DNA of 64,000 nucleotides from Paenibacillus sp. (GCF_031177825.1 NZ_JAPSKE010000014.1:83938-147937); one strand, 5' to 3'. Positions 25,167 through 34,860 are shown, numbered from the stretch's first letter. The notes: generated by a model from the letters alone, not told the origin. A program made the numbers and translations.

Positions 25167-27947
25167 TCAAGCGGCGGATCGAGCGCTTCCGTCGTATCGA
25201 ATCGTGCGCTTCTTCTTCGGCGCGGAGATGAGGCTGCCGATGCCGAAGAACAGCGTCGGGATCGCCGCGAAGACGAGCACGAGAATCCAATCCGTCAGAC
25301 CGAGCGCCATCGTCTTGAAGATCGGCTGCAGCGGCTCGATATAGAGCACGCCGAGCATCAGGACGATGGAAGAGACGACCGCCAGCACGAGCGCTTTATT
25401 TTCGAACAGATTTCTGTGGAAGATGGACCGAGAACTCCGGCAGTCGAACACATGAATGAGCTGCGCCATGACGAGCGTAGCGAACGCGACCGTCTGCGCG
25501 TGCGTGAGCGTCGCCGCGTCGTCGCCTTGCTGCAGCACGAGCCAGAACGGAACGAGCGTGCAGACGCCGATCAGGAAACCGCGCGAGATGATTTTCCAAC
25601 CGAGCCTTCTTGCGAAAATGTTCTCCGACCTGCCGCGCGGCTTGTGCTCCATCAAATCCCGCTCCGGCTGGTCGACGCCGAGCGCCATCGCCGGCAGTCC
25701 GTCCGTGACGAGGTTGACCCACAGAATCATGATCGGAAGCAGCGGGAGCGGCATGCCGAGCATCATCGCGATGAACATGACGAGAATTTCGCCGACGTTC
25801 GACGCGAGCAGGTAGCGGATAAACTTGCGGATATTTTCGTAGATGCCCCGCCCTTCCTCGATCGCCGCGACGATCGTCGCGAAGTTGTCGTCGGACAAGA
25901 TGAGCGCGGACGCCTCCTTCGACACGTCGGTGCCCGAGATGCCCATCGCGATGCCGATGTCGGCCGCCTTGATCGCCGGCGCGTCGTTGACGCCGTCGCC
26001 CGTCATCGCCACGACATGGCCGCGCTCCTGAAGCGCCTTGACGATGCGCAGCTTATGCTCCGGCGATACGCGGGCGTACACGTAAATATCGTCGACGACC
26101 TTCAGCAGCTGCTGGTCGCTCATCGCCGCGAGCTGCATGCCGGTCACCGTGCGGCCGCCCTTCGGAAGCATTCCGAGCTGCCCCGCGATCGCTTCGGCGG
26201 TCGTCAGGTGGTCGCCCGTAATCATCACCGTCTTGATGCCCGCCTTGCGGCACTTCGCGATCGCTTCGCGCACTTCCTTGCGCGGCGGATCGATCATGCC
26301 GGTAAGGCCCGCGAACACGAGCCCCCGCTCCGCCATCTCCGCGCTGTCCGCCGTTTCGTTCGGCTTCAGGTCGCGGTACGCGAGGCCGAGCACGCGCAGC
26401 GCGTCGCCGGCGAACGATTCGTTCGCCTCCATCACCTTCTGCTTCAGCGTCGAGGTGAAGGGCACGAGCTTGCCGTCCCACAAAATGTAGCTGCAGCGCT
26501 CGATCAACACGTCCGGCGCGCCCTTCGCGCAGACGAGCCGGCCGCCTTGATGCTCCACGACGACGGACATGCGCTTGCGCTCCGAATCGAACGGGAACTC
26601 CGAGATGCGTCGGTACAGGCCCTCGAGGCTGGCGCGAGTCATGCCGGCCTTCGCGCCCAGCACGGTGAGCGCCCCTTCCGTCGGGTCGCCCTTGATCGAC
26701 CAGATCGGCTTCGCCGGCTCCTTGGAACGCTTCTTCTTCCCTTGCGGCTCCGCCTCCTCCTGCACGAGATCCGCATCGTTGCACAGCACCCCGACTTGGA
26801 GCAGGCGGCGCAGCGCTTGATCGTCCTTCACGCCCGTCTTCGCGCCGCGCTCGACGATGTCCCCCGCCGGCTCGTAGCCTTCGCCCGACACGTCGAGCAG
26901 CCGGCCGCCGACCCACAGGCGCGTGACGGTCATCTTGTTTTGCGTCAGCGTGCCCGTCTTGTCGGAGCAGATGACCGACGCGCAGCCGAGCGTCTCGACC
27001 GACGGGAGCTTGCGGACGATCGCCTTGCGCTTGATCATGCGCTGGACGCCGAGCGCGAGCGCGACGGTCACGATCGCCGGCAGCCCCTCCGGAATCGCCG
27101 CCACCGCGAGCGACACGCCGGCGAGGAACATGCCGTACATCGGTTGGCCGTGCATGATGCCGGCGACGACGACGAGCACGGTCAGGACGAGCGCGACGCC
27201 GATCAGGATTTTCCCGAACTGCTCGAGACGACGCTGAAGCGGCGTCTCCGCTTCTTCGGTGTTGTTGATCAGGTCCGCGATCTTGCCCATCTCGGTGCGC
27301 ATGCCCGTGCGGACGACGACGCCGCGGGCGGTGCCCATCGTAATCATCGTGCCGAGGAAGCCCATGTTGCGCTGGTCGCCGAGCGGCACGTCGTCTTCCG
27401 GAATCGCCGCGGCCGACTTCGAGACCGGCACCGATTCGCCGGTCAGCGCGGACTCTTCCGCGTACACGCTGTTCGCTTCGAGGAAGCGGACGTCCGCCGG
27501 CACGCGGTCCCCGCTCTCGAGCGCGACGATGTCGCCGGGCACGAGCTCCTTCGCGGGCACGACGACCCATTCCCCGTCGCGCAGCGTCTTCGCCGTCGGG
27601 GCGGACAGCTCCTTCAGCGCTCGCAAGGATCGCTCGGCGCGGAATTCTTGGATGAAGCCGAGCACGCCGTTAATGACGATAATGGCCAGTATCGTGACCG
27701 CGTCCAAATATTCGCCCAGCAAACCGGAAATGAGCGTCGCCCCCATCAGGACGAGCACCATGAAATCCTTGAACTGGTTCAGAAACAGCGTCAGCGGCGA
27801 CAGCTTCGCCCCTTCGCTCAACTCGTTGGGGCCGGCCTCCTCCAGCCGCCGTTTCGCTTCGCTCGCGGATAACCCTCGTTCCGGGTCGAGGCCGTGGGCT
27901 TCCAGCAGCGCTTCCGTCTCCAGTTGATACCACGATTGTTGACTCAT
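25167..27947 (-). CDS. Cation-transporting P-type ATPase, Ca2+ type
   Basis: A 926-residue P2-type pump (SERCA/YloB group). It has the LTGESVPV actuator motif, the phosphorylation site CSDKTGTLTQNKM (about 335), KGAPDVLIERC (nucleotide binding) and MTGDGVNDAPAIKAADIG. Ten hydrophobic segments are expected; PEGLPAIVTVALALG is the fourth, typical of Ca2+ pumps. The ATG at 27947 is preferred, with GGGAGG 12 bases upstream, over a TTG eight codons earlier. It lies beside rqcH as yloB lies beside yloA in Bacillus. Confidence 0.94.
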   Translation of the reverse strand: MSQQSWYQLETEALLEAHGLDPERGLSASEAKRRLEEAGPNELSEGAKLSPLTLFLNQFKDFMVLVLMGATLISGLLGEYLDAVTILAIIVINGVLGFIQEFRAERSLRALKELSAPTAKTLRDGEWVVVPAKELVPGDIVALESGDRVPADVRFLEANSVYAEESALTGESVPVSKSAAAIPEDDVPLGDQRNMGFLGTMITMGTARGVVVRTGMRTEMGKIADLINNTEEAETPLQRRLEQFGKILIGVALVLTVLVVVAGIMHGQPMYGMFLAGVSLAVAAIPEGLPAIVTVALALGVQRMIKRKAIVRKLPSVETLGCASVICSDKTGTLTQNKMTVTRLWVGGRLLDVSGEGYEPAGDIVERGAKTGVKDDQALRRLLQVGVLCNDADLVQEEAEPQGKKKRSKEPAKPIWSIKGDPTEGALTVLGAKAGMTRASLEGLYRRISEFPFDSERKRMSVVVEHQGGRLVCAKGAPDVLIERCSYILWDGKLVPFTSTLKQKVMEANESFAGDALRVLGLAYRDLKPNETADSAEMAERGLVFAGLTGMIDPPRKEVREAIAKCRKAGIKTVMITGDHLTTAEAIAGQLGMLPKGGRTVTGMQLAAMSDQQLLKVVDDIYVYARVSPEHKLRIVKALQERGHVVAMTGDGVNDAPAIKAADIGIAMGISGTDVSKEASALILSDDNFATIVAAIEEGRGIYENIRKFIRYLLASNVGEILVMFIAMMLGMPLPLLPIMILWVNLVTDGLPAMALGVDQPERDLMEHKPRGRSENIFARRLGWKIISRGFLIGVCTLVPFWLVLQQGDDAATLTHAQTVAFATLVMAQLIHVFDCRSSRSIFHRNLFENKALVLAVVSSIVLMLGVLYIEPLQPIFKTMALGLTDWILVLVFAAIPTLFFGIGSLISAPKKKRTIRYDGSARSAA

Positions 27948-28068
27948 ACCCCCGTTTTCCCTCCCTCGCAATGAAAGACTTGTACTAGGTACAATGTATT
28001 CGGGGAGGGACGAGAATATCCCACTTGTCCGCGAGTTCGGCGCGGCGCCGCCTCGGAACGAACCGAGA

Positions 28069-28098
28069 TTGCCTTCGCGGCCCGGAAAAACATATAAT
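28069..28098 (+). promoter_or_regulatory. rqcH promoter
   Basis: TTGCCT at 28069-28074 and TATAAT at 28093-28098 are separated by 18 bases, about 50-60 bases before the start codon. Confidence 0.6.
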
Positions 28099-28154
28099 TT
28101 CTATGGAAGACTCATGCGATGTTCTTAGCGCAAGTAGAGGAGAGAATGTACCCA

Positions 28155-29879
28155 ATGGCTTTCGACGGACTCGTCGTACGGGCGGTCGTGCATGAATTGC
28201 AGCCGTTCGTCGGCGGCAGAATTCATAAAATTCATCAACCGAACGAGCATGACCTCGTCTTTACGATTCGCGGCCAAGGCGTTACTCGGAAGCTGCTGCT
28301 GTCGGCCAATCCGACCTACCCCCGCTTCCACTTGACCGATCGTTCGTACCAAAATCCGCTCGAGGCGCCGATGTTCTGCATGCTGCTTCGCAAGTATTGC
28401 GAGAACGGCGTCGTCGAAGCGATCGAACAGCTCGGCATGGAGCGGATCGTACACCTCCGCGTCCGGCAGCGCGACGAGCTCGGAGACTTAAGCGTCAAAC
28501 GAATCGTGTTCGAGCTCATGGGCCGCCACAGCAACATCATCCTGATGGATCCGGAGACGAATACGGTGCTTGAAGCCGCTCATCGCGTGACGCCGGCCAT
28601 CAGCGCGCACCGGATCGTCGCCCCCGGAAGCGCGTACGTTCCGCCGCCGGAGCAGGAGAAGCGCGATCCGCTCGCGGACGGCGGTTCGGACGTCGCGGCG
28701 GCGCTCGGGGATGCGGCCGGAGATCCGGAAGCCGCGGCGAAGCGGCTCGTGGAGACGTATTCGGGCATCAGCCCGACCGCCGCGCGGGCGATCGTCGCCG
28801 GCGGCGCGGATGCGGCGGCGGCGTTCGCGGAGGCGATGGCTCGCATCGGTCGGCACGAGTACGAACCGAATATCGCGGAGGATGCGGCGCGCGGCAAGTC
28901 GTCGTTTTCGGTCGTGCCGCTGCCCGTCCCCGAAGGCGGACGCCGCGAGACGTTCGACGACGTCAGCGCTTGCCTCGAGCGGTTTTACGGCGATAAGGCG
29001 GAGCGAGACCTCGTCAAGCAGCGAACGCACGACCTGATGCGCCTGCTCGTCAACGAGCGGAACAAAAACGAGAAAAAGCTCGAAAAGCTGCAAGAGACGA
29101 TCGACGAGGCGCGAGACGCCGACAAATACCGCATCTACGGCGAGCTGCTGAACGCGTATATGCACACCTTCGAGAAGGGCGACGCCTCCGTCGAAGCGGC
29201 GAATTACTACGACGAGGAGCAGCGAAGCGTCGCCATCCCGCTCGATCCGCTGCTCACGCCTTCGGAGAATGCGCAGCGGTATTTCCGCAAGTACCAGAAG
29301 ATGAAAAACTCGCTCGGCGTCGTCGAGGAACAGATGGCGCAGGCGCGCGAAGAAATCCGGTACATGGACATCTTGCTGCAGCAGCTCGAAGGCGCGTCGA
29401 TCGCGGACATCGAAGAAATCCGCTCCGAGCTCGTCGAAGGGGGCTACTTGCGCCGCCGCGGCGGCGTCGGCAAGGACGGAAAGCGCGGGCGCAAGAACGA
29501 TAAGCCGGCGATCCACGCGTACCGCTCGTCCGAAGGCATTCCCTTATACGTCGGACGGAACAATATGCAGAACGATTACATTACGAACCGGCTGGCGCAT
29601 CCGAACGACACTTGGCTCCACGCGAAGGATATGCCCGGGTCCCACGTCGTCATTCGGTCCGATGCGTTCGGCGACGCCACTTTGGCGGAGGCGGCGAATC
29701 TCGCGGCGTATTACAGCAAGGGCAAGCAGTCGTCCCTCGTACCGGTCGACTATACGCTCGTGCGCCACGTGAAAAAGCCTTCCGGCGCGAAGCCCGGCTT
29801 CGTCATTTACGATAAGCAGAAGACGCTGTTCGTCACGCCGGACGAGCGGAAGCTCCGCGAGCTCCCTTCGCTGAAGTAG
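28155..29879 (+). CDS. rqcH: Rqc2/NFACT family ribosome-rescue factor
   Basis: A 574-residue NFACT protein that adds alanine tails to nascent chains on split 50S subunits. The NFACT-N domain begins MAFDGLVVRAVVHELQP. Two helix-hairpin-helix and coiled-coil stretches (about 280-430) follow. The NFACT-R domain carries GIPLYVGRNNMQNDYITN and HPNDTWLHAKDMPGSH. MAFDG matches the family N-terminus, but GAGGAG is 12 bases upstream; the ATG at 28146 is an alternative. Older databases call the family fibronectin-binding protein A. Confidence 0.95.
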   Translation: MAFDGLVVRAVVHELQPFVGGRIHKIHQPNEHDLVFTIRGQGVTRKLLLSANPTYPRFHLTDRSYQNPLEAPMFCMLLRKYCENGVVEAIEQLGMERIVHLRVRQRDELGDLSVKRIVFELMGRHSNIILMDPETNTVLEAAHRVTPAISAHRIVAPGSAYVPPPEQEKRDPLADGGSDVAAALGDAAGDPEAAAKRLVETYSGISPTAARAIVAGGADAAAAFAEAMARIGRHEYEPNIAEDAARGKSSFSVVPLPVPEGGRRETFDDVSACLERFYGDKAERDLVKQRTHDLMRLLVNERNKNEKKLEKLQETIDEARDADKYRIYGELLNAYMHTFEKGDASVEAANYYDEEQRSVAIPLDPLLTPSENAQRYFRKYQKMKNSLGVVEEQMAQAREEIRYMDILLQQLEGASIADIEEIRSELVEGGYLRRRGGVGKDGKRGRKNDKPAIHAYRSSEGIPLYVGRNNMQNDYITNRLAHPNDTWLHAKDMPGSHVVIRSDAFGDATLAEAANLAAYYSKGKQSSLVPVDYTLVRHVKKPSGAKPGFVIYDKQKTLFVTPDERKLRELPSLK

Positions 29880-29905
29880 CCCGCCGCGCCCGCCAAACAA
29901 AAAAT

Positions 29906-29956
29906 AAGGCTGTCTCGCCGCGTCGAACCGAAATTCGACTCACGCGAGACAGCCTT
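29906..29956. terminator. Bidirectional terminator after rqcH
   Basis: AAGGCTGTCTCGC at 29906-29918 pairs with GCGAGACAGCCTT at 29944-29956; the inner GCGTCGAA/TTCGACTCACG segments can also pair. TTTCTTTTC follows on the plus strand and ATTTTTTG on the minus strand. Confidence 0.8.
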
Positions 29957-29965
29957 TCTTTTCGC

Positions 29966-30127
29966 TTACATCGAGATCATCGAGCGGATCTTGGCCGCGG
30001 ATTCCTTGGCGTCGCCCGCCAATAAATACACGTTGCGCGTACCCGACAGGACGGCGTCCTCCTTGATCGCGCGCCCGCCGACGAACACCTTGGTTCGCCG
30101 GTTCCCCGCCGAGATGTGTTCGTCCAA
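29966..30127 (-). pseudogene. Small ORF or gene remnant of unknown family
   Basis: A 53-codon frame starting at TTG (30127) reads MDEHISAGNRRTKVF, with a middle part AIKEDAVLSG and a C-terminal part GDAKESAAKIRSMISM. Its composition looks like real protein, yet no ribosome-binding site stands before the TTG. A second frame opens at an ATG at 30179 (MSEGNSGLRRLKPAL) and, after a one-base slip near 30130, would continue into this one to give about 72 residues. I do not recognise the family. A frameshifted small gene is the simplest reading; chance coding is possible. Confidence 0.35.
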
Positions 30128-30241
30128 CCGCGCTTAGTGCCGGCTTCAGCCTCCGTAAACCGGAATTGCCTTCGGACATAATAAAAAATTGTCAAACGTG
30201 ATACAACCTGTCCATTTTGCCCGTAGGCCATATCCTTCGGA

Positions 30242-31549
30242 CTACGGCTTTCCGATGCCGAAGTACCGGAAGCCCTGCGCGCGCATCGCTGCGGGATCGA
30301 AGACGTTTCGCCCGTCGAAGACGAGCGGTCGGCGGAGCGCCGCCTTCGCGCGATCGAGATCGAGCGACTTCACCTGCGCCCACTCGGTAACGATCAACAT
30401 GGCGTCTGCGTCCCGCAGCGCCTCGTACGGATCGTCCGTAATCGGCACGCCGGGCAGCAGCTTCGCCGCCTTCGGGCCGCAGACGGGATCGTACGCTCGA
30501 ATCGACGCCCCGTATTGCCGCAACATGGCGATGATATCGAGCGACGGCGCGTCCCGAAGATCGTCCGTGTTCGGCTTGAAGCTGAGCCCCATGACGGCTA
30601 ACGTCTTCCCGGCGAGCTCCCCGTCGAACGCGGCCCGCACCTTGCGCACGAACCGCTGTCGCTGCAGCTGGTTCACTTCGACGACCGCGCGCATGATCTT
30701 GAAGTCGTAGTCCACGTTCTCCGCGATGAAGAGCTGCGCCCGGGTGTCCTTCGGCAGGCAGAACCCGCCGTACCCGATGCCTGCATTCAGGAAGGAGGGG
30801 CCGATCCGCTTGTCCATCCCCATGCCCTGCGCGACCATGCCGATATCGGCGCCGACCTTCTCGGACAAATTCGCCATCTCGTTAATGAACGAAATTTTCG
30901 TCGCGAGGAACGAATTCGATGCGTACTTGATCAGCTCGGCGCTCTCGCGATTCGTCATCAGCACCGGAGCGTCGAACGGCGCGAGCGCCTCGCGGACCCG
31001 TTCTCCCGCCGCCGAAGACGCCGCCCCGATCACGATCCGGTCCATATGGAACGTATCGTGAACGGCGGACCCTTCGCGCAAAAATTCCGGATTCGAGACG
31101 ACGTCGAACGAGACGCCGCTTCGCGCTTTCGAGCGAAGCAGCGTCTCGGCCATCGAGCCGGTGCCGACGGGCACCGTGCTCTTGATGACGACGATCTTGT
31201 CGTCCGTCGACGACTCGGCGATGGCTTCCATCGCCGACTTGATCTGCGACATGTCGACGTCGCCGTTATCGAGCGACGGCGTGCCGACCGCGACGAACAA
31301 CAGCTTGCACGCGTCCGCGGCGGCCGCCGTCTCCGTCTCGAACGTCAGCCGCCCCGCGGCGGCGTTGCGGCGGACGAGGTCCTCGAGTCCGGCTTCGTAG
31401 ATGGGCATCTCGCCGCGGCGAAGCGCGGCGATCTTGCGCTCGTCCCGGTCCACGCAGACGACGCGATGCCCGACCTCGGCGAAGCAGGCGGCCGAGACGA
31501 GCCCGACGTACCCGGCGCCGAGAACGCCGACAGCGATCGGCTCTCCCAT
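30242..31549 (-). CDS. ugd: UDP-glucose 6-dehydrogenase
   Basis: A 435-residue enzyme that oxidises UDP-glucose to UDP-glucuronate with NAD. The Rossmann motif is VGVLGAGYVGLVSAACFAE (about 7-25). The catalytic cysteine lies in GIGYGGFCLPKDT (about 263), and LSFKPNTDDLRDAPS starts the C-terminal domain. It lies 4 bases downstream of galU, whose product supplies UDP-glucose. Likely uses are polysaccharide or teichuronic acid. Confidence 0.95.
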   Translation of the reverse strand: MGEPIAVGVLGAGYVGLVSAACFAEVGHRVVCVDRDERKIAALRRGEMPIYEAGLEDLVRRNAAAGRLTFETETAAAADACKLLFVAVGTPSLDNGDVDMSQIKSAMEAIAESSTDDKIVVIKSTVPVGTGSMAETLLRSKARSGVSFDVVSNPEFLREGSAVHDTFHMDRIVIGAASSAAGERVREALAPFDAPVLMTNRESAELIKYASNSFLATKISFINEMANLSEKVGADIGMVAQGMGMDKRIGPSFLNAGIGYGGFCLPKDTRAQLFIAENVDYDFKIMRAVVEVNQLQRQRFVRKVRAAFDGELAGKTLAVMGLSFKPNTDDLRDAPSLDIIAMLRQYGASIRAYDPVCGPKAAKLLPGVPITDDPYEALRDADAMLIVTEWAQVKSLDLDRAKAALRRPLVFDGRNVFDPAAMRAQGFRYFGIGKP

Positions 31550-31553
31550 ATCG

Positions 31554-32435
31554 TTACGCCTCCCAGCCGCGAACGAGATCGATCAAATACGACTTGACCT
31601 CGGGTCCCAAATCGGGGCGCCGCAGCGCGAATTCGATCGTCGCCTCGATATAACCGAATTTGTCGCCGACGTCGTACCGCTTGCCCTGCACGGTGTACGC
31701 CATCATGCGCTTCCGGCGGTTCAACTCGCGGAGCGCGTCCGTCAGCTGAATTTCCCCGCCCCGCCCCGGAGGCTGCTTCTCCAGAATGTCGAAGATGCCC
31801 GGCTCGATGACGTAACGTCCGATGACCGCGAGATTCGACGGCGCTTGGTCCCGATCCGGCTTCTCGACCAAATCCGCGATATGCGACGTGTGCGGCGAGC
31901 CGGCCACGCCCCCGTCCGGCGACACGATGCCGTACTTCTCGACCTCTTCCCACGGCACCTCCTGCACCGCCAGCACCGAAGCCTGATGCTCCTCGTACAG
32001 ATGCAGCATCTGCCTCAGCGCAAGCGGATCCGACTCGATGATGTCGTCGCCGAGCAGCACCGCGAACGGCTCGTCGCCGATGAACGTCCGGGCGCACAGC
32101 ACCGCGTGCCCGAGTCCGAGCGGCTGCTTCTGTCTTATGTAATGAATATCGACCATCTGCGAGATGTCGCGCACTTGACGGAGCATCTCTTTCTTGCCTT
32201 GCTCCTCTAACATAAGCTCCAGCTCGACCGACTTGTCGAAGTGGTCCTCGATCGCCCGCTTGTTGCGTCCGGTCACGATAATAATGTCCGTAATGCCGGC
32301 CTCGATCGCTTCCTCGACGATGTATTGAATCGCGGGCTTATCCACGATCGGAAGCATCTCCTTCGGCTGAGCCTTCGTTGCGGGTAGAAATCGGGTGCCG
32401 AGCCCCGCCGCCGGAATAATTGCCTTACGAATCAT
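31554..32435 (-). CDS. galU: UTP-glucose-1-phosphate uridylyltransferase
   Basis: A 293-residue nucleotidyltransferase that makes UDP-glucose. The N-terminal signature is RKAIIPAAGLGTRFLPATKA, with KEMLPIVDKPAIQY next and VLLGDDII further on. The frame is open upstream, but the ATG at 32435 follows GAGAGGGAA and gives the standard N-terminus. It overlaps the PHP gene by 11 bases and is followed by ugd. Confidence 0.96.
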   Translation of the reverse strand: MIRKAIIPAAGLGTRFLPATKAQPKEMLPIVDKPAIQYIVEEAIEAGITDIIIVTGRNKRAIEDHFDKSVELELMLEEQGKKEMLRQVRDISQMVDIHYIRQKQPLGLGHAVLCARTFIGDEPFAVLLGDDIIESDPLALRQMLHLYEEHQASVLAVQEVPWEEVEKYGIVSPDGGVAGSPHTSHIADLVEKPDRDQAPSNLAVIGRYVIEPGIFDILEKQPPGRGGEIQLTDALRELNRRKRMMAYTVQGKRYDVGDKFGYIEATIEFALRRPDLGPEVKSYLIDLVRGWEA

Positions 32436-33315
32436 TGCGATTCCCTCTCTTCTCCTTGATCTGCTGCAGCCGTTCGACGACGTCCAACGGAGTTCTCCGG
32501 TCGCCGAGCATCGCATGGAACGGAACGCCGTCCCGTACTCCGTGAAAATCCGAGCCCCCCGTGCAGGGCAGGCCGTACCTCCGAGCCAATTCCCGAAAGA
32601 AGTTCTCCTGCGCTTCGTCGTGATCGGCATGCGCCGCTTCGATCCCGTCCAGCGCGCCGATCCGGACCAGCCGGTCGATCAACGCTTCGGCGTCGCGGTA
32701 CAGTCCCGGATGCGCCAAGACGACGACGCCCCCGGCGTCCCGAATCCACGCCGCCGCCGTCTCCGGCGCGACCCGCTCCGCCGTGACGTACGCTTTCCCG
32801 CCTTCGCCGATCCAGACGTCGAACGCTTCCTTCACGTCGGCGACGTAGCCCTTGCGAACGAGCAGCTCCGCGATATGCGGCCGGGCGACGGTCGCGTCGC
32901 CGCAAGCTCGCCGCGACGCGGCGAGCTTCTCGGCTTCCGCGAGCGTCACGTCGAAGCCGTGGCGCCGCAGCGCCTCCATCATCGCTTCGTTGCGGCCGCG
33001 CCGCACGTCGCGGTTCGAAGCCAGCCTCGCGGCGAACGCCGCGTCGGACGGATCGACCCACAGCCCCAACACATGAACGTCTCCGCCGTCCCCCTGCGCG
33101 CTGATTTCCACGCCGACGACGACGTCGACGCCCCGCTCCCGCCCGGCCGCCGCCGCTTCGGCCGCGCCCGCGACCGTGTCGTGGTCCGTCACCGCGACGC
33201 CCGTTAGCCCTTGCGCGGCGGCGAGCGCGACGTTCTCCGCCGGAGTCAGCATGCCGTCGGAAGCGGTCGTGTGCGAATGAAGATCGTAGCCTGCCAAGCT
33301 TCGCGTTACAGCCAT
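32425..33315 (-). CDS. PHP domain phosphoesterase
   Basis: A 296-residue PHP protein. Metal ligands appear in DLHSHTTASDG (about 11-21), VTDHDTV (about 42-48), GVEISA (about 68-73), LAHPG (about 194-198) and GGSDFHG (about 265-271). This is the YciV/RNase AM-like group, which includes nucleoside 3',5'-bisphosphate phosphatases and 5'-3' exoribonucleases; the exact substrate cannot be read from sequence. It overlaps the LysR gene by 10 bases and galU by 11. Confidence 0.9.
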   Translation of the reverse strand: MAVTRSLAGYDLHSHTTASDGMLTPAENVALAAAQGLTGVAVTDHDTVAGAAEAAAAGRERGVDVVVGVEISAQGDGGDVHVLGLWVDPSDAAFAARLASNRDVRRGRNEAMMEALRRHGFDVTLAEAEKLAASRRACGDATVARPHIAELLVRKGYVADVKEAFDVWIGEGGKAYVTAERVAPETAAAWIRDAGGVVVLAHPGLYRDAEALIDRLVRIGALDGIEAAHADHDEAQENFFRELARRYGLPCTGGSDFHGVRDGVPFHAMLGDRRTPLDVVERLQQIKEKRGNRNDS

Positions 33316-34217
33316 TGGCTCAAATCCTTTTCCCGTAAAAATGATAAGAACGTCACCGCCGAGATCGGCAGCAAATTCGACTTCGAATAGGTCGCGTAAA
33401 ACTGGCGTTCGAAGCGAATGCCGCGGATCGGCACGAGCCGAAGCACGCCGAGCGTCAGCTCGTGTTTCACCGACGTCTGGGATAAGAACGTAATGCCGAG
33501 CCCGGCCTCGACCGCCGACTTGACGGCTCCCGTGCTGCCGAGCTCCATGACGATCTTCATGTCCTGCTCGTTAATCCCTTTGCGCGACAGTTCTTCCTCC
33601 ATCACCTGCCTCGTTCCGGAGCCTCGTTCCCGTAATATGAAAGGATAACGCAATACATCTTCCATCGTCACGTCGTCCGTCTCCGTCAGCGGATGGCCGT
33701 TCGGAACGATCAGCTTCAGTTCGTCGCTTAGCACCGGCTCCGTATGGACGTCCGGATGCACGACCTGCGCTTCGATCAAGCCGAACGTCAGCTGATGCTT
33801 CAACATTTCTTCCAGAATTTGCGTCGAGTTCATGACCTTCAGCTGAATCGCGATGTTCGGATACGCTTGATTGAACGGTCCGAGCAGACGCGGCAAGATG
33901 TATTCCCCGACCGTGAGACTCGCGCCGAGCTGCAGACGTCCTTGGAGCATGTGCGTGAAGCGCGACATCGCTTGATCGGTTTCCTTAACTAAGTCTATGC
34001 TCCGCTTCGCATAAACCATGAGCGCTTTGCCCGCTTCGGTCAGTTCGATTTTTTTCGTCGAACGAACGAAGAGCTTCGTGCCGAAATATTCCTCGAGCGC
34101 TTGAATTTGCATCGTTACCGCAGGCTGCGTCATATGCAGCGCATGCGCCGCGGCGGAAAAACTTCCACGGTCGGCCACCGTGTAGAAAATATGCAATTGG
34201 TGGAAGTTAAGCGCCAT
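33306..34217 (-). CDS. LysR family transcriptional regulator
   Basis: A 303-residue regulator. The N-terminal winged helix (about 1-60) shows FHQLHIFYTVADRGSFSAAA and HMTQPAVTMQIQALEEYFG. The C-terminal effector domain (about 90-295) has the ligand-binding folds typical of the family. It resembles CysL/YwfK-type regulators, so sulfur metabolism is possible but unproven. The ATG at 34217 is normal in position. It is the first gene of the minus-strand run ending in ugd. Confidence 0.9.
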   Translation of the reverse strand: MALNFHQLHIFYTVADRGSFSAAAHALHMTQPAVTMQIQALEEYFGTKLFVRSTKKIELTEAGKALMVYAKRSIDLVKETDQAMSRFTHMLQGRLQLGASLTVGEYILPRLLGPFNQAYPNIAIQLKVMNSTQILEEMLKHQLTFGLIEAQVVHPDVHTEPVLSDELKLIVPNGHPLTETDDVTMEDVLRYPFILRERGSGTRQVMEEELSRKGINEQDMKIVMELGSTGAVKSAVEAGLGITFLSQTSVKHELTLGVLRLVPIRGIRFERQFYATYSKSNLLPISAVTFLSFLREKDLSQWL

Positions 34218-34269
34218 TGTGCGATGGACCCCCGTGCCTGAAATTCAATCATTTCCCATTATACACGAA

Positions 34270-34299
34270 AAGAGCGCGGCGTTCCTACGCCGCGCTCTT
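34270..34299. terminator. Hairpin upstream of the LysR gene
   Basis: AAGAGCGCGGCGT-TCCT-ACGCCGCGCTCTT forms a 13-bp perfect stem at 34270-34299. It lies between two minus-strand genes and serves the hypothetical protein at 34320; on that strand CG and TGTAT follow rather than a long T-run. Confidence 0.65.
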
Positions 34300-34319
34300 C
34301 CGCATCCGATTCGATTCGA

Positions 34320-34757
34320 TTATCGCCGCTTCCGGCTGTTCTTGATCAAAGTCATCCGGCGCGAATGTCGCAGCCAGGAGTAATACGTGCGCAAATCGCG
34401 GAGCTCCATCGTCTCCGACATGCGCCCGAGGAACGTGACCACGATCATCTTATGGAGCGGGTTGCCGACGAGGTCCCGGTGCTTGTCGGATTGCGAAAAT
34501 TCCGCCACGAACACGAGGTCGTCCTCGACCGTGTAGACGTCTTGCTCGTTGCGGTAATACGATTTAACCGTGCCGTTCTTCAGGTGTTCCCAAAGAAACG
34601 CGCAGATGTCGTCGGTGCCTGTTTTTTCGGACTCGACACGATCCAGCCAACGCGCCTTGGCATGGTTGGTGACGATGATATCCGCGACTTTTTTATCCGC
34701 CAGCTGTACGTAGAACGATTCATAGGTGCTGTAACGATCCATCTTTTTGTCTTTCAT
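34320..34757 (-). CDS. Hypothetical protein
   Basis: A 145-residue soluble, charged protein. It has no membrane segment or signal peptide. Noticeable elements are IVTNHAKARWLDRVE (about 28-42), ICAFLWEHLKNGT, the AEFSQSDKHRD region and a basic C-terminus (RHSRRMTLIKNSRKRR). The start at 34757 has GGAGGG upstream; a later ATG at 34742 is less well placed. It is flanked by terminator-like hairpins, so it may be a single-gene unit. I do not recognise a family. Confidence 0.7.
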   Translation of the reverse strand: MKDKKMDRYSTYESFYVQLADKKVADIIVTNHAKARWLDRVESEKTGTDDICAFLWEHLKNGTVKSYYRNEQDVYTVEDDLVFVAEFSQSDKHRDLVGNPLHKMIVVTFLGRMSETMELRDLRTYYSWLRHSRRMTLIKNSRKRR

Positions 34758-34860
34758 CCGTCATTCCCTCCATTCCATGGGCCGCCGAGCAAATGTTAAC
34801 GACGTTTATATCTTTATATTACAGTACCTTACGGGAATTTCCAGACATTTTGAAACGCAT

